Origin: an uncultured Oscillibacter sp.
GTDB lineage: Bacteria; Bacillota; Clostridia; Oscillospirales; Oscillospiraceae
Assembly: GCA_900544105.1 (NCBI GenBank)
Contig: UQUC01000006.1
Coordinates: 1-49,041 of the forward strand
Length of the DNA stretch: 49,041 nt
Direction: 5' to 3'
Position 1 is the stretch's first letter. Each line of letters opens with the position of its first letter. Below, in pieces: positions 16,208 to 25,170 of the stretch. A program made the position numbers and the translations under genes. Under the pieces are notes generated by a model. That model saw only the letters and a list, made by a program, of their open reading frames with translations. It was not told the DNA's origin and ran no database searches.

Positions 16208-16788
16208 ACGGGACCTCCTTTTCGGTGGGAGAGAAGGTAGGCGGTGAGCAGTCCGACCGTGACGGATGTGAGAGAACTGATCCAGACAGCAGGCAGAATA
16301 TCGAAGGGAGCGGTACTGCCGAAGGCAGCCCGGACCGAGGCTACGGTGGTGGGCAGAAGCTGGATGGAGGCAGTGTTGAGTACGACCAGCAGGCATAGCT
16401 CGTCACTGGCGGTGCCGTCGCAGTTTCGAGCCATCCGCCGGGCGGCTTGGATCCCCAGCGGCGTGGCGGCGTTGCCAAGGCCCAAAAGGTTTGCGGAGAC
16501 ATTGGCAGAGACTGCCGCCAATGTCTCCTCGTCCCGGCTGGCATTGGGCAGCAGACGGCGCAGCAGAGGACGGAACAGTATAGCGATGCGGCGGGACAGG
16601 CCGCAAACGTTCAGGATCTCCATGACACCGCTCCAAAGGCAGAGGATGCCGGCCATGGAAAGACTTAGTTCCAGAGCAGACTGGGCGCCGTTCAGTGCAG
16701 CGGCAGCTACGACATCTAATGTACCGTTGTAGACACCATAGAAGAACGCGATCACAACCATGCCAGTCCAGACCCAAGACATTGCCAT
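16204..16788 (-). CDS. spmA: Spore maturation protein A
   Basis: 194 aa membrane protein with the Gate-domain motif GLGNAATPLGIQAARRM (~110-126) and NTASIQLLPTTV near 140, both typical of SpmA. Acts with SpmB in spore core maturation. Three ATGs occur near the start. The one at 16788 was chosen because GGAGG lies 11 nt before it; the ATG at 16806 is partly made by the SD itself. spmA and spmB overlap by four bases and form one operon, a clear marker of a sporulating organism. Confidence 0.93.
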   Translation of the reverse strand: MAMSWVWTGMVVIAFFYGVYNGTLDVVAAAALNGAQSALELSLSMAGILCLWSGVMEILNVCGLSRRIAILFRPLLRRLLPNASRDEETLAAVSANVSANLLGLGNAATPLGIQAARRMARNCDGTASDELCLLVVLNTASIQLLPTTVASVRAAFGSTAPFDILPAVWISSLTSVTVGLLTAYLLSHRKGGPV

Positions 16789-16935
16789 ACCGTTACACGC
16801 CTCCATTTTCTCAAAAATCGTAAAAAATATAGGTACCGGGCTGGATCGCCGGTGTTATATAAAACTCTATGCGGAGCGCTGCGAGACCATGCTGAAAAGG
16901 CGGCGTTTTGTGAAAGTATGCAAATTAGAATCGAT

Positions 16936-16973
16936 GAAAGCCCACTTGCTGAAATCAGCAGGCGGGCCTTCAA
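16936..16973 (-). terminator. Terminator after the deaminase gene
   Basis: GGCCCGCCTGCTGA pairs with TCAGCAAGTGGGCT (read on the minus strand), followed by TTTC. It sits about 55 nt past the deaminase stop, upstream of spmA. Confidence 0.65.
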
Positions 16974-17027
16974 AAGAATGAGAAGGTAAAATACGATTTG
17001 GTCATCCGGGTAGGAAATGTACAAAAG

Positions 17028-17492
17028 TCAGTTCTTTTTGAGTGCTCCGAAATAATCCTTCAGGACCGCGAAGCACTCCTCGCGGAGAATACCGCCGAGA
17101 ACCTGGGGTTTCCAGCCGGAGCGCTCAAATACGATTTGGGAAGGGCTACAACCTTCCTCGCCAAAAATGCTTTCCAGTTCTTGACTGCTGGCGCCGTAGA
17201 CCAGACGACCGAGTTTGGCCCATACCATGGCTCCACTGCACATAAAGCAAGGCTCACAACTTGTATACAAAGTGTATGCCCGCAGATCAGTGATGCCGGT
17301 CTGACTACAAAATTCTCGAATCAGACCGGCCTCTCCGTGGAAGGTGGGGTCGTGTCTGGTGTGGATCTGATTTTCGTTGGAAAAGACGATCTTACCATCT
17401 TTTACAAGGACAGCGCCGAAGGGTTCATTTCCATGGGCAACGGCTGCCTTGGAAAGAGCGAGCGCTTCTTTCATAAAGATTTGGTCATTCAT
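17028..17492 (-). CDS. Cytidine/guanine deaminase-type zinc hydrolase
   Basis: 154 aa nucleoside/nucleobase deaminase fold. Zinc ligands are visible as H52 with catalytic E54 in FHGEAGLI, and C82/C85 in the TSCEPCFMC motif. The HGE form and the C-terminal region ending YFGALKKN resemble the guanine deaminase (GuaD)/tRNA-specific deaminase-like group more than classic cytidine deaminase. The exact substrate is not known. SD AGGA lies before the ATG on the minus strand; flanked by terminators, so probably a single-gene unit. Confidence 0.85.
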   Translation of the reverse strand: MNDQIFMKEALALSKAAVAHGNEPFGAVLVKDGKIVFSNENQIHTRHDPTFHGEAGLIREFCSQTGITDLRAYTLYTSCEPCFMCSGAMVWAKLGRLVYGASSQELESIFGEEGCSPSQIVFERSGWKPQVLGGILREECFAVLKDYFGALKKN

Positions 17493-17575
17493 GATTGGAT
17501 CCTCCTATCGTTTTGGAAAATGCGTTGTTGTAAAAAGCATAGCAGGCAGAAAAGAGAATGTCAATAAAAGACGAA

Positions 17576-17606
17576 AAAGCCCGGAGAGAGTTCTCTCCGG
17601 GCTTTA
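17576..17606 (-). terminator. Terminator after kdpE
   Basis: AAGCCCGGAGAGA / TCTCTCCGGGCTT stem. On the minus strand it is followed by a TTTTT run. It lies 20 nt past the kdpE stop. Confidence 0.88.
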
Positions 17607-17626
17607 TTGTTGCAGATTATGTGGAA

Positions 17627-18337
17627 TTAGTTCTCGGACTCTGCCATGCGGTAGCCTACGCCTACTTCTGTGAAAAGATATTCCGGCTCGGCGGGATTTT
17701 TCTCGATCTTCCGGCGGATATTGGCCATGTTGACTCGGAGGATCTGGTTGTCACCGCTGGCCCGAGGACCCCACAGCTCCTTGATGATGGAATCGTAGGT
17801 CATCACACGGCCGGCGTGTTTGCCTAACAGGGCTACGATCCGGAATTCGCTGAGGGTCAGCTTGGCGTTTTCGCCCCGGACGAGGACCTGATGCTTGTTG
17901 TAGTCGATGGTGAGGTCGCCTACGGTGTAGGTGCCCTGCTGGGCGATCTCACTGTTACCGGTAGCGGTGCGGGTATGGCGGATGGCTGTCCGTACACGGG
18001 CCAGCAGCTCATCGGTGCCGAAGGGCTTGGTGAGGTAGTCGTCAGCCCCTAAATCCAGGGCGGAGACTTTATCTTGCTCGTGGGAACGAGCGGAGACCAC
18101 CACCACAGGCAGGGTGGACCAGCTGCGGAGCTGGCGCAGAATGTCCAGCCCATCCATATCCGGCAGTCCCAGGTCCAGAATTACCAGATCCGGGCAGTGG
18201 GAGGAGATCATGGACATGGCCTCGGACCCGCTGGCGGCCCGCATAGCCTCGTAGCCATTGGCGGTGAGAATGGTGGAGATAAAGCGGGCGATGCTCTTTT
18301 CGTCCTCGATGACCAAAATCTTTTCACGGATGTTCAT
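17627..18337 (-). CDS. kdpE: OmpR-family response regulator, KdpE-like
   Basis: 236 aa. Receiver domain with acidic pocket ED at 11-12, phospho-acceptor D55 in LDLGLPDMDG and K104 in DDYLTKPF; winged-helix DNA-binding domain from ~135. The C terminus GDNQILRVNMANIRRKIE and VGVGYRM closely matches KdpE, the activator of the high-affinity potassium pump genes. It overlaps the sensor gene by four bases. No kdpFABC genes lie in the window, so its regulon is elsewhere or different. Confidence 0.9.
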   Translation of the reverse strand: MNIREKILVIEDEKSIARFISTILTANGYEAMRAASGSEAMSMISSHCPDLVILDLGLPDMDGLDILRQLRSWSTLPVVVVSARSHEQDKVSALDLGADDYLTKPFGTDELLARVRTAIRHTRTATGNSEIAQQGTYTVGDLTIDYNKHQVLVRGENAKLTLSEFRIVALLGKHAGRVMTYDSIIKELWGPRASGDNQILRVNMANIRRKIEKNPAEPEYLFTEVGVGYRMAESEN

Positions 18338-19461
18338 AGGGTTTCCTCCTCGGATAAATCAGTGGAAATAGCGGGATCGGCGGGGGGCATGGGCAGGCAG
18401 AAGATAAATTCCGCGCCGTCCGGGTGGTTATGGGCGGTGAGACGCCCGCCGTGGGCCTTGACTACGGCGCTGCACACCGAAAGCCCCAGACCCATGTTCC
18501 GCTTGCCGTCTCCCGTGGGGGGAGAGGCATGGCGGATAGAATAGTCGAATAAGTGGGGCAGGAGGGCCGGGGAGATGCCCTGGCCGTTATCCCGGACAGA
18601 GAAGGCTGCGAAGCCATCCTCCGTTTTTTCTGCCCGGAGATGGATGGCGGTGGTGGTTTGGCCGTGGATGACGGCATTTTCGATCAGGTTGGAGAGAACC
18701 TGCTCGATGAGGATGGGGTCCATAGGGACCATGAGTAGCTCCGCCGGGACCTCTACGGAGAATTTAATGTCAGGAAGTCGCTTGCGGGCTTTCTGAACGG
18801 CATCTGCCAGGACTTCCTCCACCGGCTCTAATTGCTTGTTCAGTTCCGTTTGGTCGCTGCCGATACGGGTGATGGAAAGAAGATTTTCCACAGTGCGGAT
18901 CAGCCACTGGGCCTCCTGCTTCACATCCTCCAGCAGGGAACGGCGGTCCTCTTGGGAGAGATTGGGATTATCCAGAACGGCGGAGGTGGAGCCGATGATA
19001 GAGGTCAGGGGGGTGCGGATGTCATGGGATACGGAACGGAGCAGGTCAGCCCGCATCCGGATCTTTTCATTTTCCATTCGAAGCTTGTCCAACTGGCGGG
19101 TTTTGGTGGTCAGAGCGGAGGTGATGACAGAAACGCTGAGAAAGGTCAGGAAGGACAGGGGATAGCCAGTGATGGTCAGGTTGAAGGCCCAATAGGGGAA
19201 AGTGAAGAAAAAATTGACGGCGATGACGCCCAGTACCGCAGAAAATAGACCCCAGAAATAGCCTGTGGTCAGACGGGAAGTCAGCAGCACGGTCAGTACG
19301 AAAACTGGCGTGGCGAAGCCGGCGCTGGGGTCCAGCCTCTGTAGTAGGATACAGAAGGCCACGGCCACAAAGAGGATCAGCGCGGTGACAATGAGGTCCC
19401 GCATGGAGAAGGGGAATAGGGTGGCCAGGCTGTTCTTGGGTTTGGAATTGGAATGAGACAT
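18334..19461 (-). CDS. Short KdpD-like sensor histidine kinase (DUF4118)
   Basis: 375 aa. It starts with a DUF4118 block of four membrane segments (~20-118), then a dimerisation domain with the phospho-acceptor H146 in SVSHDIRTPL and an ATPase domain with NAVIHG (N box), DNGQGIS and GLGLSVC motifs. It corresponds to the C-terminal half of KdpD; the cytosolic KdpD sensor and Usp domains of the usual ~900-aa protein are absent. Such short forms are common in Clostridia. It phosphorylates the adjacent KdpE-like regulator. AAGGAGG lies before the ATG on the minus strand. Confidence 0.88.
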   Translation of the reverse strand: MSHSNSKPKNSLATLFPFSMRDLIVTALILFVAVAFCILLQRLDPSAGFATPVFVLTVLLTSRLTTGYFWGLFSAVLGVIAVNFFFTFPYWAFNLTITGYPLSFLTFLSVSVITSALTTKTRQLDKLRMENEKIRMRADLLRSVSHDIRTPLTSIIGSTSAVLDNPNLSQEDRRSLLEDVKQEAQWLIRTVENLLSITRIGSDQTELNKQLEPVEEVLADAVQKARKRLPDIKFSVEVPAELLMVPMDPILIEQVLSNLIENAVIHGQTTTAIHLRAEKTEDGFAAFSVRDNGQGISPALLPHLFDYSIRHASPPTGDGKRNMGLGLSVCSAVVKAHGGRLTAHNHPDGAEFIFCLPMPPADPAISTDLSEEETL

Positions 19462-19633
19462 AGGGAGCCTCCTTGCTGGTTTCAGTATAGCAGACGGATC
19501 GTTAAATTGTTGCTAAAAAATAAATGGGAGGATGGAGAAAACGTACAGCTTCGGCTGGGCACGGAAAAAGCGTTGTACGAAAGGATACACTTTTTCTGAA
19601 AATCTGCCGGAGGAGTGGAATGGAGGGACAGCT

Positions 19634-20092
19634 TTGGAGAAGAAACAGGAGGATGGCCGCTTTTGCAGGGCCTATCTGCGGACCATGGATCCGGAGCAGG
19701 CTGCCGCAGAGATCGGCAGACGGGACGGCTACGCCATGCTGGGGCAGAAGGGGACCCAACAGAAGCTGGAACGGATGCGCTGCGATGCGGCGGCGCAGTT
19801 GAAGCGGGAGGATGTGCTGCGGCAGCTGGCCCGGCTAGCCTTTGGCCGGGTGGATGACGCGGTGACGCTGGCTTTACGTCGGGGAGAGACCGAGCTGGAG
19901 GGACTGGAGTTGTCGGCTGTATCTGAACTAAGGGTAACAGAAAAGGGCGTGGAGGTCAAGCTGGTGGACCGGGTACGGGCGTTAGAGACGCTGTGGAAGC
20001 TGCTGGAGGCCAGCGAACCCCAGCAGGCAGATCCACTGTATCAGGCGCTGGCGGCGCTGCCGGGGGAAACGGGAGACTGGGATGAGAAATGA
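19634..20092 (+). CDS. Terminase small subunit
   Basis: 152 aa. The N-terminal KKQEDGRFCRAYLRTMDPEQAA matches the start of small terminase proteins that recognise packaging DNA, followed by a helix-turn-helix-like stretch and a helical C terminus. Identity is supported mainly by position before the large subunit, with which it overlaps by 11 nt. The TTG at 19634 was chosen because GGAGGG is 6 nt upstream and the family N terminus begins there; an ATG at 19532 would add 34 residues but its SD is too close. Confidence 0.78.
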   Translation: MEKKQEDGRFCRAYLRTMDPEQAAAEIGRRDGYAMLGQKGTQQKLERMRCDAAAQLKREDVLRQLARLAFGRVDDAVTLALRRGETELEGLELSAVSELRVTEKGVEVKLVDRVRALETLWKLLEASEPQQADPLYQALAALPGETGDWDEK

Positions 20093-21335
20093 TGTGATCC
20101 GGTTTTCCCGTAAGCAGAGGCAGGTGCTGACCTGGTGGCGGCGGGGCCGATGGCAGGCTATCATCTGTGATGGGGCAGTCCGCAGCGGAAAGACATTTTG
20201 CATGGGGCTGTCCTTTTTTCTGTGGGCACAGAGCTGTTTTGATGGACGGCAGTTTGCCTTGTGCGGCAAGACGGTGGGGGCACTGCGGCGGAATTTGCTG
20301 ACGGAGTTAGTCCCCTGCCTGCGGCGGATCGGCATGAGCGTGCGTGAAAACAGGAGCGCCAATTCCCTGACGGTGGAGTTTGGCGGGCATCGGAATCAAT
20401 TTCTGCTGTTTGGCGGGAAGGACGAGTCCAGCGCGGCGCTGATTCAGGGGAGCACATTGGCGGGGCTGCTGTTGGATGAGGCGGCACTGATGCCCCAATC
20501 GTTTGTGGAGCAGGCGGTGGCCCGATGCAGCGTCCGGGGCAGTAAACTATGGTTCAACTGCAATCCGGAGGGGCCGGAGCACTGGTTCTACAAGGAGTGG
20601 ATCGAGAAGGCAGAGAGCCGGGGGGCGTTGCGGCTGCACTTTACGATGGAGGATAATCCAGGCCTGCCGCCGGAGATCCGGCAGCGGTATGAACGGCTGT
20701 ATACGGGCGTGTTTTACCGACGGTTCGTGCAGGGAGAATGGGCGGCGGCTCAGGGCCTGGTGTATGACTTTTTCGACCCGGCCAAAGACGCGGTGCCAGT
20801 GCCGAATGGCCCCTTCAGCCGGTGGCGGGTATCTGTGGATTACGGGACGGTGAATCCGCTGTCCATGGGCCTCTGGGGGGAGCGGGACGGCGTTTGGTAC
20901 CGGGTAGAGGAGGTCTATTACGATTCCCGCCGGGAGGGACGGCAGAAAACCGATGCAGAGTACGCGGATATGCTGGAGCGGCTGGCGACAGGGCGGGAGA
21001 TCCAGCGGGTGATCGTGGATCCGTCGGCGGCCAGCTTCATCGAGACGTTGCGGCAGCGGGGGTGGCAGGTGAAGAAGGCCAACAATGATGTGGCTGACGG
21101 GATCCGGGTGACGGCGGATCTGCTACGGCAAAAGCGGATCGTGCTGTGTGATACCTGCCGGGACTGTCTGCGGGAGATGGCCCTTTACTGCTGGGACGAA
21201 AAGGCAGGAAAGGATGCACCGAAAAAGGAGCACGATCACGCCATGGATGAGATGCGGTACTTTGCCATGGATCTGTCAGGCGGGGAAAAGGGTGGATTTG
21301 CGGCAGTCAGCGTGGTGAGAGGCGGATATCGTTAG
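20082..21335 (+). CDS. Terminase large subunit (PBSX type)
   Basis: 417 aa packaging motor. Walker A GAVRSGKT at residues 31-38, Walker B-type LLLDEAALM near 135-143, the family block WFNCNPEGPEHWFYKEW, and a C-terminal RNase H-like nuclease domain starting at VSVDYGT (~250) with a late acidic site in HDHAMDEMRYF. It is related to PBSX XtmB. Both ATPase and nuclease motifs are intact, so packaging capacity appears retained. Confidence 0.93.
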   Translation: MRNDVIRFSRKQRQVLTWWRRGRWQAIICDGAVRSGKTFCMGLSFFLWAQSCFDGRQFALCGKTVGALRRNLLTELVPCLRRIGMSVRENRSANSLTVEFGGHRNQFLLFGGKDESSAALIQGSTLAGLLLDEAALMPQSFVEQAVARCSVRGSKLWFNCNPEGPEHWFYKEWIEKAESRGALRLHFTMEDNPGLPPEIRQRYERLYTGVFYRRFVQGEWAAAQGLVYDFFDPAKDAVPVPNGPFSRWRVSVDYGTVNPLSMGLWGERDGVWYRVEEVYYDSRREGRQKTDAEYADMLERLATGREIQRVIVDPSAASFIETLRQRGWQVKKANNDVADGIRVTADLLRQKRIVLCDTCRDCLREMALYCWDEKAGKDAPKKEHDHAMDEMRYFAMDLSGGEKGGFAAVSVVRGGYR

Positions 21336-21439
21336 ATGATGAAAACGGAAATGTGTAAAGTGTTGTATGGAACCGTGCACCAAAAGCAGGTGTGGGCAGG
21401 AGAGTAGGAGGCCGATTTCCGAAGGGAGGAGAGGTTCGT

Positions 21440-22594
21440 TTGAATTTTTGGAAAAGGAGAGGCGATGAAGCGGCAACGGCCCAGGCTGTGCAGCTGCGGG
21501 ACCGGGAGCGGCATCCCTATGCGGGGCTGCGGAGCTTTACACCTCAGCGCGGTGGAGAACTGCGGTTGTATCAGGCTGTGCGGGAGGCCGTGCCGGTGGT
21601 AGATGCCGCCGTGTGCAAGCTGATCCGCCTCAGCGGAGGTGCGTTGGTATTCTGTGAGGATCCGGAGACAGAAAAGCGGCTGCGGGACTTTTTAGAACGG
21701 GTCCCGGCGGGACGGGGACAGTATGGTATCAACGCATTTTTGGAGCAGTACCTGGAATCACTACTGATCTGCGGTAGCGCCGTAGGTGAGATGGTGCCGG
21801 CGGCGGGAAACCGGGATCTGGCGGCACTGCTGTGCGGACGGATGGACCGGATCGAGCTGAGAGAGGGAGAAAGCCCACTGGATTTTCAGATTTTCGGGCC
21901 GGATGAGCGGGGGCGGATGGCCGCTCTGCCGTATCAGGAGCTGCTGTTGTTCACTCCGCTGCATCCGGAAGCCGAGCACCCCTACGGTGTGTCGCTGCTG
22001 CGGGGATTGCCATTTATGGCAGACATTCTGATGAAGATCTACAACACGGTGGGGATCAACTGGGAACGGTGCGGCAATATGCGGTTTGCCGTGACCTGCC
22101 GGGATAGTGATGGCAGTGCCGCAGAGCGGGGGCAGATCCTGGCTCAGGAGTGGAGCCGGGCTATGCAGGATACCAGAAGCGGCAGTGTCCGGGATTTTGT
22201 GGCAGTGGGAGATGTGGATATCAAGGTCATCGGCGGCGACGCACCCATTCTGGACAGTCAGGTGCCGGTGCGACAGGTGCTGGAGCAGATCGTGGCGAAA
22301 ACCTCCATCCCGCCCTTTATGCTGGGGCTGAACTGGAACTCCACGGAGCGGATGAGCGCCCAGCAAGCGGATATGCTCACCACGGAGATCACTGCTATTC
22401 GACGGACGCTGACGCCGGTGGTGGAACAGATCTGCCGGATGTGGCTGCGGATGCAGGGAGAGACGGCGGCGTTCCGAGTGGACTGGGAGGATATCAACTT
22501 ACAGGATGAGGTGGAGGAAGCCAAGGCGGAACTGTACCGGGAGCAGGCAAGGAAGCTGCGGATCGAGAACAATGCGGCGGAGGGAACGGCGTGA
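21440..22594 (+). CDS. Phage portal protein
   Basis: 384 aa. Gene order (after terminase, before protease) and the long block with YNTVGINWERCGNMRF, then the segment SIPPFMLGLNWNSTERMSAQ identify a portal protein of the PBSX XkdE-like group, the dodecameric ring through which DNA enters the head. The TTG at 21440 was chosen because GGGAGGAGAGG lies 6 nt upstream; no in-frame ATG has an SD. The last codons and stop are supplied by the inserted 158-nt element, and a 65-bp copy of the tail lies at 22742-22806. The original C terminus probably read Ala-Ala-Lys-Lys-Ala. Confidence 0.88.
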   Translation: MNFWKRRGDEAATAQAVQLRDRERHPYAGLRSFTPQRGGELRLYQAVREAVPVVDAAVCKLIRLSGGALVFCEDPETEKRLRDFLERVPAGRGQYGINAFLEQYLESLLICGSAVGEMVPAAGNRDLAALLCGRMDRIELREGESPLDFQIFGPDERGRMAALPYQELLLFTPLHPEAEHPYGVSLLRGLPFMADILMKIYNTVGINWERCGNMRFAVTCRDSDGSAAERGQILAQEWSRAMQDTRSGSVRDFVAVGDVDIKVIGGDAPILDSQVPVRQVLEQIVAKTSIPPFMLGLNWNSTERMSAQQADMLTTEITAIRRTLTPVVEQICRMWLRMQGETAAFRVDWEDINLQDEVEEAKAELYREQARKLRIENNAAEGTA

Positions 22595-22741
22595 CGAGCC
22601 TTGGGTTCCGCGAACGGAGGTGAGCCGCGGCGAGAGCCGCGTCAAGTGTTTTGCGGAGCAAAACCTTGAAATCGGCGGGTTTTACTCGACGATTTGAGTG
22701 AAGTAAAGGGGGCCCCGCAAAAGCGGCGCTTTTGTGGGGCG
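22584..22741 (+). mobile_element. 158-nt structured repeat element, copy B
   Basis: Inserted between the two copies of the portal 3' end. Hairpins at 22607-22618, 22626-22641, 22649-22663, 22669-22695 and 22713-22739 match those of copy A in order, size and spacing; the fourth and fifth are 27 nt in both. Arms differ by paired changes: TTCTGC/GCAGAA in A is TTTTGC/GCAAAA here, and AAATG/CATTT is AAATCG/CGATTT. It lies inside the phage-block operon, so it will be part of the portal-protease mRNA. Confidence 0.75.
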
Positions 22742-22806
22742 AGCCAAGGCGGAGCCGTACCGGGAACAGGCAAGGAAGCTGCGGATCGAGAACAATGCGG
22801 CGGAGG
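22742..22806 (+). repeat. Duplicated portal 3' end (second copy of 22519-22583)
   Basis: 65 bp, three mismatches with 22519-22583, exactly 223 bp apart, the same spacing as in the uppP case. In the portal frame two changes are synonymous and one changes Leu to Pro. The copy continues to a stop at 22821-22823, followed by the SD of the protease gene, so it is the original gene end. Confidence 0.9.
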
Positions 22807-22837
22807 CTGCAAAGAAAGCGTGACAGGAGGGAAATGG

Positions 22838-23680
22838 ATGCTGGCAAAGGAAGAACTGGATCAGATCAACCGGTTCAGCAAGGCGGAGCTGACGGCGGAT
22901 CAGGTGTATACATTCAGCGTGCGGCTGTGCGATAACGAGGTGGACCGGGACTTTGAGCGGTTCGGGACGGAGGATCTGGACCGACTGGGAGAATTGTTTT
23001 TAGGCAAGAGTGGAATCTTTGATCACCAGTGGTCCGCTAAGGGCCAGACGGCCCGTATTTACCGGACGGAGGTGGTGCGGGAACCGGGCACCGTGACGGC
23101 GGCGGGGGATGAGTACCGTTGGCTGAAGGGGTGGGCCTACCTCATGCGGACGGAGAAGAATCAGGAGCTTATCACAGAGATCGAGGGTGGTATCAAGAAA
23201 GAGGTCAGCGTGGGATGCAGCATGGGGCGGAGCGTGTGCTCCGTGTGCGGTGTAGAAAATGGTGCCTGTGGCCATGTGAAAGGTCAGATGTACGACGAAA
23301 AGCTGTGCTTTATGGAGTTGAAGGACCCAAAGGACGCCTATGAGTGGTCCTTTGTGGCGGTGCCCGCCCAGCCCAGAGCCGGTGTGGTGAAGCGATTTGG
23401 CTCCGAGGGAGCAGAACTGCGAATGCTGCGTAAGCAGGCGGAGCTGGGCCAGCGGTATCTGGCGGGCCTGCGCCGGGAGGTGGTGCGACTTGCCATGCTG
23501 ACAGACGGGCATCTGGATGGCAAAATTTTCGCCAAGGCCGTTGGGCGACTGGAGGAGGCGGAATTACTGGAACTCAAGGGAGCCTATGAGACCCAGATCG
23601 CAAAGAAATTTCCCGTGGCGCCGCAGTTGCGGCAGCAGGTGGAGACCAAGCGGGAGGATGAAGCGGTGTTCCTTGTCTGA
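22838..23680 (+). CDS. Head maturation protease (XkdF-like)
   Basis: 280 aa. Position between portal and capsid, and the block GIKKEVSVGCSMG followed by a KDAYEWSFVAVPAQP stretch, fit the phage prohead serine protease family; a Cys-rich insert (CSVCGVENGACGH) is also present and could bind metal. The protease would trim scaffold and capsid during head assembly. The ATG at 22838 has CAGGAGG upstream; a longer frame would begin inside the inserted element and is not credible. Confidence 0.8.
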   Translation: MLAKEELDQINRFSKAELTADQVYTFSVRLCDNEVDRDFERFGTEDLDRLGELFLGKSGIFDHQWSAKGQTARIYRTEVVREPGTVTAAGDEYRWLKGWAYLMRTEKNQELITEIEGGIKKEVSVGCSMGRSVCSVCGVENGACGHVKGQMYDEKLCFMELKDPKDAYEWSFVAVPAQPRAGVVKRFGSEGAELRMLRKQAELGQRYLAGLRREVVRLAMLTDGHLDGKIFAKAVGRLEEAELLELKGAYETQIAKKFPVAPQLRQQVETKREDEAVFLV

Positions 23681-23712
23681 TGGGACAAACACAATATGAG
23701 GGAGGAAATTGC

Positions 23713-24063
23713 ATGAACGTTTCTTATGAGGGCATCGGCCAGTGGGCCGCCACCTTTGCCTGCGACGGCGTGTCCGCAGGGCAGGTGGTGAAGGTCAGCG
23801 GCAGCGGAGCAGTTGCCAAATGTGCGGACAATGGCGGCTTTGAGGGCGTGGTGCTGTCCGTTGCCAGAGACGGCAAAGCCTGCTCTGTGGCAATGGGTGG
23901 CATGGTAACGGTAAGCTATACCGGGGCTTCCGCGCCTGCTGCGGGTTGGAACTCTTTGGCAGCGGACGGCAGCGGCGGCGTGAAGGTCGTTTCTACCGGT
24001 GGCAAGAGCTATCTTGCCGTAGAGGTGGATACCACTGCTAAAACCGTGACCATTGTGCTGTAA
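23713..24063 (+). CDS. Capsid decoration/stabilisation protein
   Basis: 116 aa, small beta-rich protein with many Gly, Ala and Val residues (VKVSGSGAVAKC, VTVSYTGASAPAAGWN). Position just before the major capsid gene and size match the DUF2190/XkdG-associated decoration proteins that bind head surfaces. The start ATG follows GGAGGAAATTGC. Assignment is by position and composition. Confidence 0.65.
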   Translation: MNVSYEGIGQWAATFACDGVSAGQVVKVSGSGAVAKCADNGGFEGVVLSVARDGKACSVAMGGMVTVSYTGASAPAAGWNSLAADGSGGVKVVSTGGKSYLAVEVDTTAKTVTIVL

Positions 24064-24077
24064 GGAGGGGAGAGAAT

Positions 24078-25109
24078 ATGGCTTATCATTATGAAAACCT
24101 GAAGCTGGAAAAGGGTATGTACGGTCAGAGTGGCCGCAGTTTTGCGCAGACGCTGGAAACCCTGGACCCCAGTGAGAACTACAAGGGCACCTCTCTGGAG
24201 GGACTGGACGCCTTCCAGCGTCAGCTCAAGCGTTTTGACATCAAGGTGAAGGGGGCGGGCAGCGACAGAGTGGAAAAGTTTTTCTGGTCTACGGAGTCCG
24301 CTGTGCTGTTCCCGGAATTCGTGTCCCGCGTGGTTCGCCAGGGCATGGAGGAGGAGAGTATCCTGCCGGATATCACCGCCACCGTTACCAATTTTGACGG
24401 TATGGATTACCGTTCCATCGCATCCACTCCTACGGAGGAGGAAAAGAAACTCAAACGTGTGGAGGAGGGTGCGCAGATCCCCCAGACTACCATTCATACC
24501 CAGGAGAATCTGGTACGTCTTCATAAGCGGGGCCGGATGCTGGTGGCTCCTTATGAGGCCATCCGCTTCCAGAGACTGGACCTGTTTGCCGTGACGCTGC
24601 GGCAGATCGGTGCGTACATGGGCCGGATGCATCTGGAGGACGCCGTGAAGGTACTGAAAGACGGCGACGGCAACAGCAATGCTGCCAAAGTCTATGAGGT
24701 AGGCAGCAATCCCATCGGCGGTACCAAGGGCACTCTGAGCTATGACGCACTTCTGGACTTCTGGGCGCAGTTCGATCCCTATACCATGAATACCATGCTG
24801 GTGAGCAATGACATGATGCTGGCCATGCTGAAGCTCAGCGAGTTCCAGAATCCCAATACCGGGCTGAACTTCCAGGCCACTGGCAAGTTGACCACTCCTC
24901 TGGGGGCTAAGCTGCTGCGTTCCAGCGCCGTGCCTGCCGGGACCATCATCGGTCTGGATAAGAACTACGCCTTGGAGCAGATCTGCGGCAGCGAAGTGGT
25001 GGTGGAGTATGACAAGCTCATCGACCGCCAGCTGGAGCGGGCAGCCATTACCTCGGTTTCCGGCTTTGCAAAGCTGTTTACCGACGCAGCCAAGGTGCTG
25101 AAGGTCTGA
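24078..25109 (+). CDS. Major capsid protein (HK97-fold, XkdG-like)
   Basis: 343 aa. The large N-terminal region begins with a helical arm, then SILPDITATVTNFDGMDY, and a C-terminal half with TPLGAKLLRSSAVPAGTIIG, matching the P-domain layout of HK97-type capsid proteins of the PBSX group. It forms the icosahedral shell. It is the best expressed-looking gene of the block (strong GGAGGGGAGAG SD). No scaffold gene is separate; scaffold function may lie in the protease. Confidence 0.85.
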   Translation: MAYHYENLKLEKGMYGQSGRSFAQTLETLDPSENYKGTSLEGLDAFQRQLKRFDIKVKGAGSDRVEKFFWSTESAVLFPEFVSRVVRQGMEEESILPDITATVTNFDGMDYRSIASTPTEEEKKLKRVEEGAQIPQTTIHTQENLVRLHKRGRMLVAPYEAIRFQRLDLFAVTLRQIGAYMGRMHLEDAVKVLKDGDGNSNAAKVYEVGSNPIGGTKGTLSYDALLDFWAQFDPYTMNTMLVSNDMMLAMLKLSEFQNPNTGLNFQATGKLTTPLGAKLLRSSAVPAGTIIGLDKNYALEQICGSEVVVEYDKLIDRQLERAAITSVSGFAKLFTDAAKVLKV

Positions 25110-25170
25110 GCCTGTCCGCCATGCCGGGATCTCCGGTAGGGCGGGACTGAAATGGAAGGGGGAATGACCT

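Noticed and set aside
22694..22837. Extension of the protease frame into the 158-nt element
   Set aside because: The extension would begin inside the structured element and run through the duplicated portal tail in another frame; the ATG at 22838 has a proper SD.
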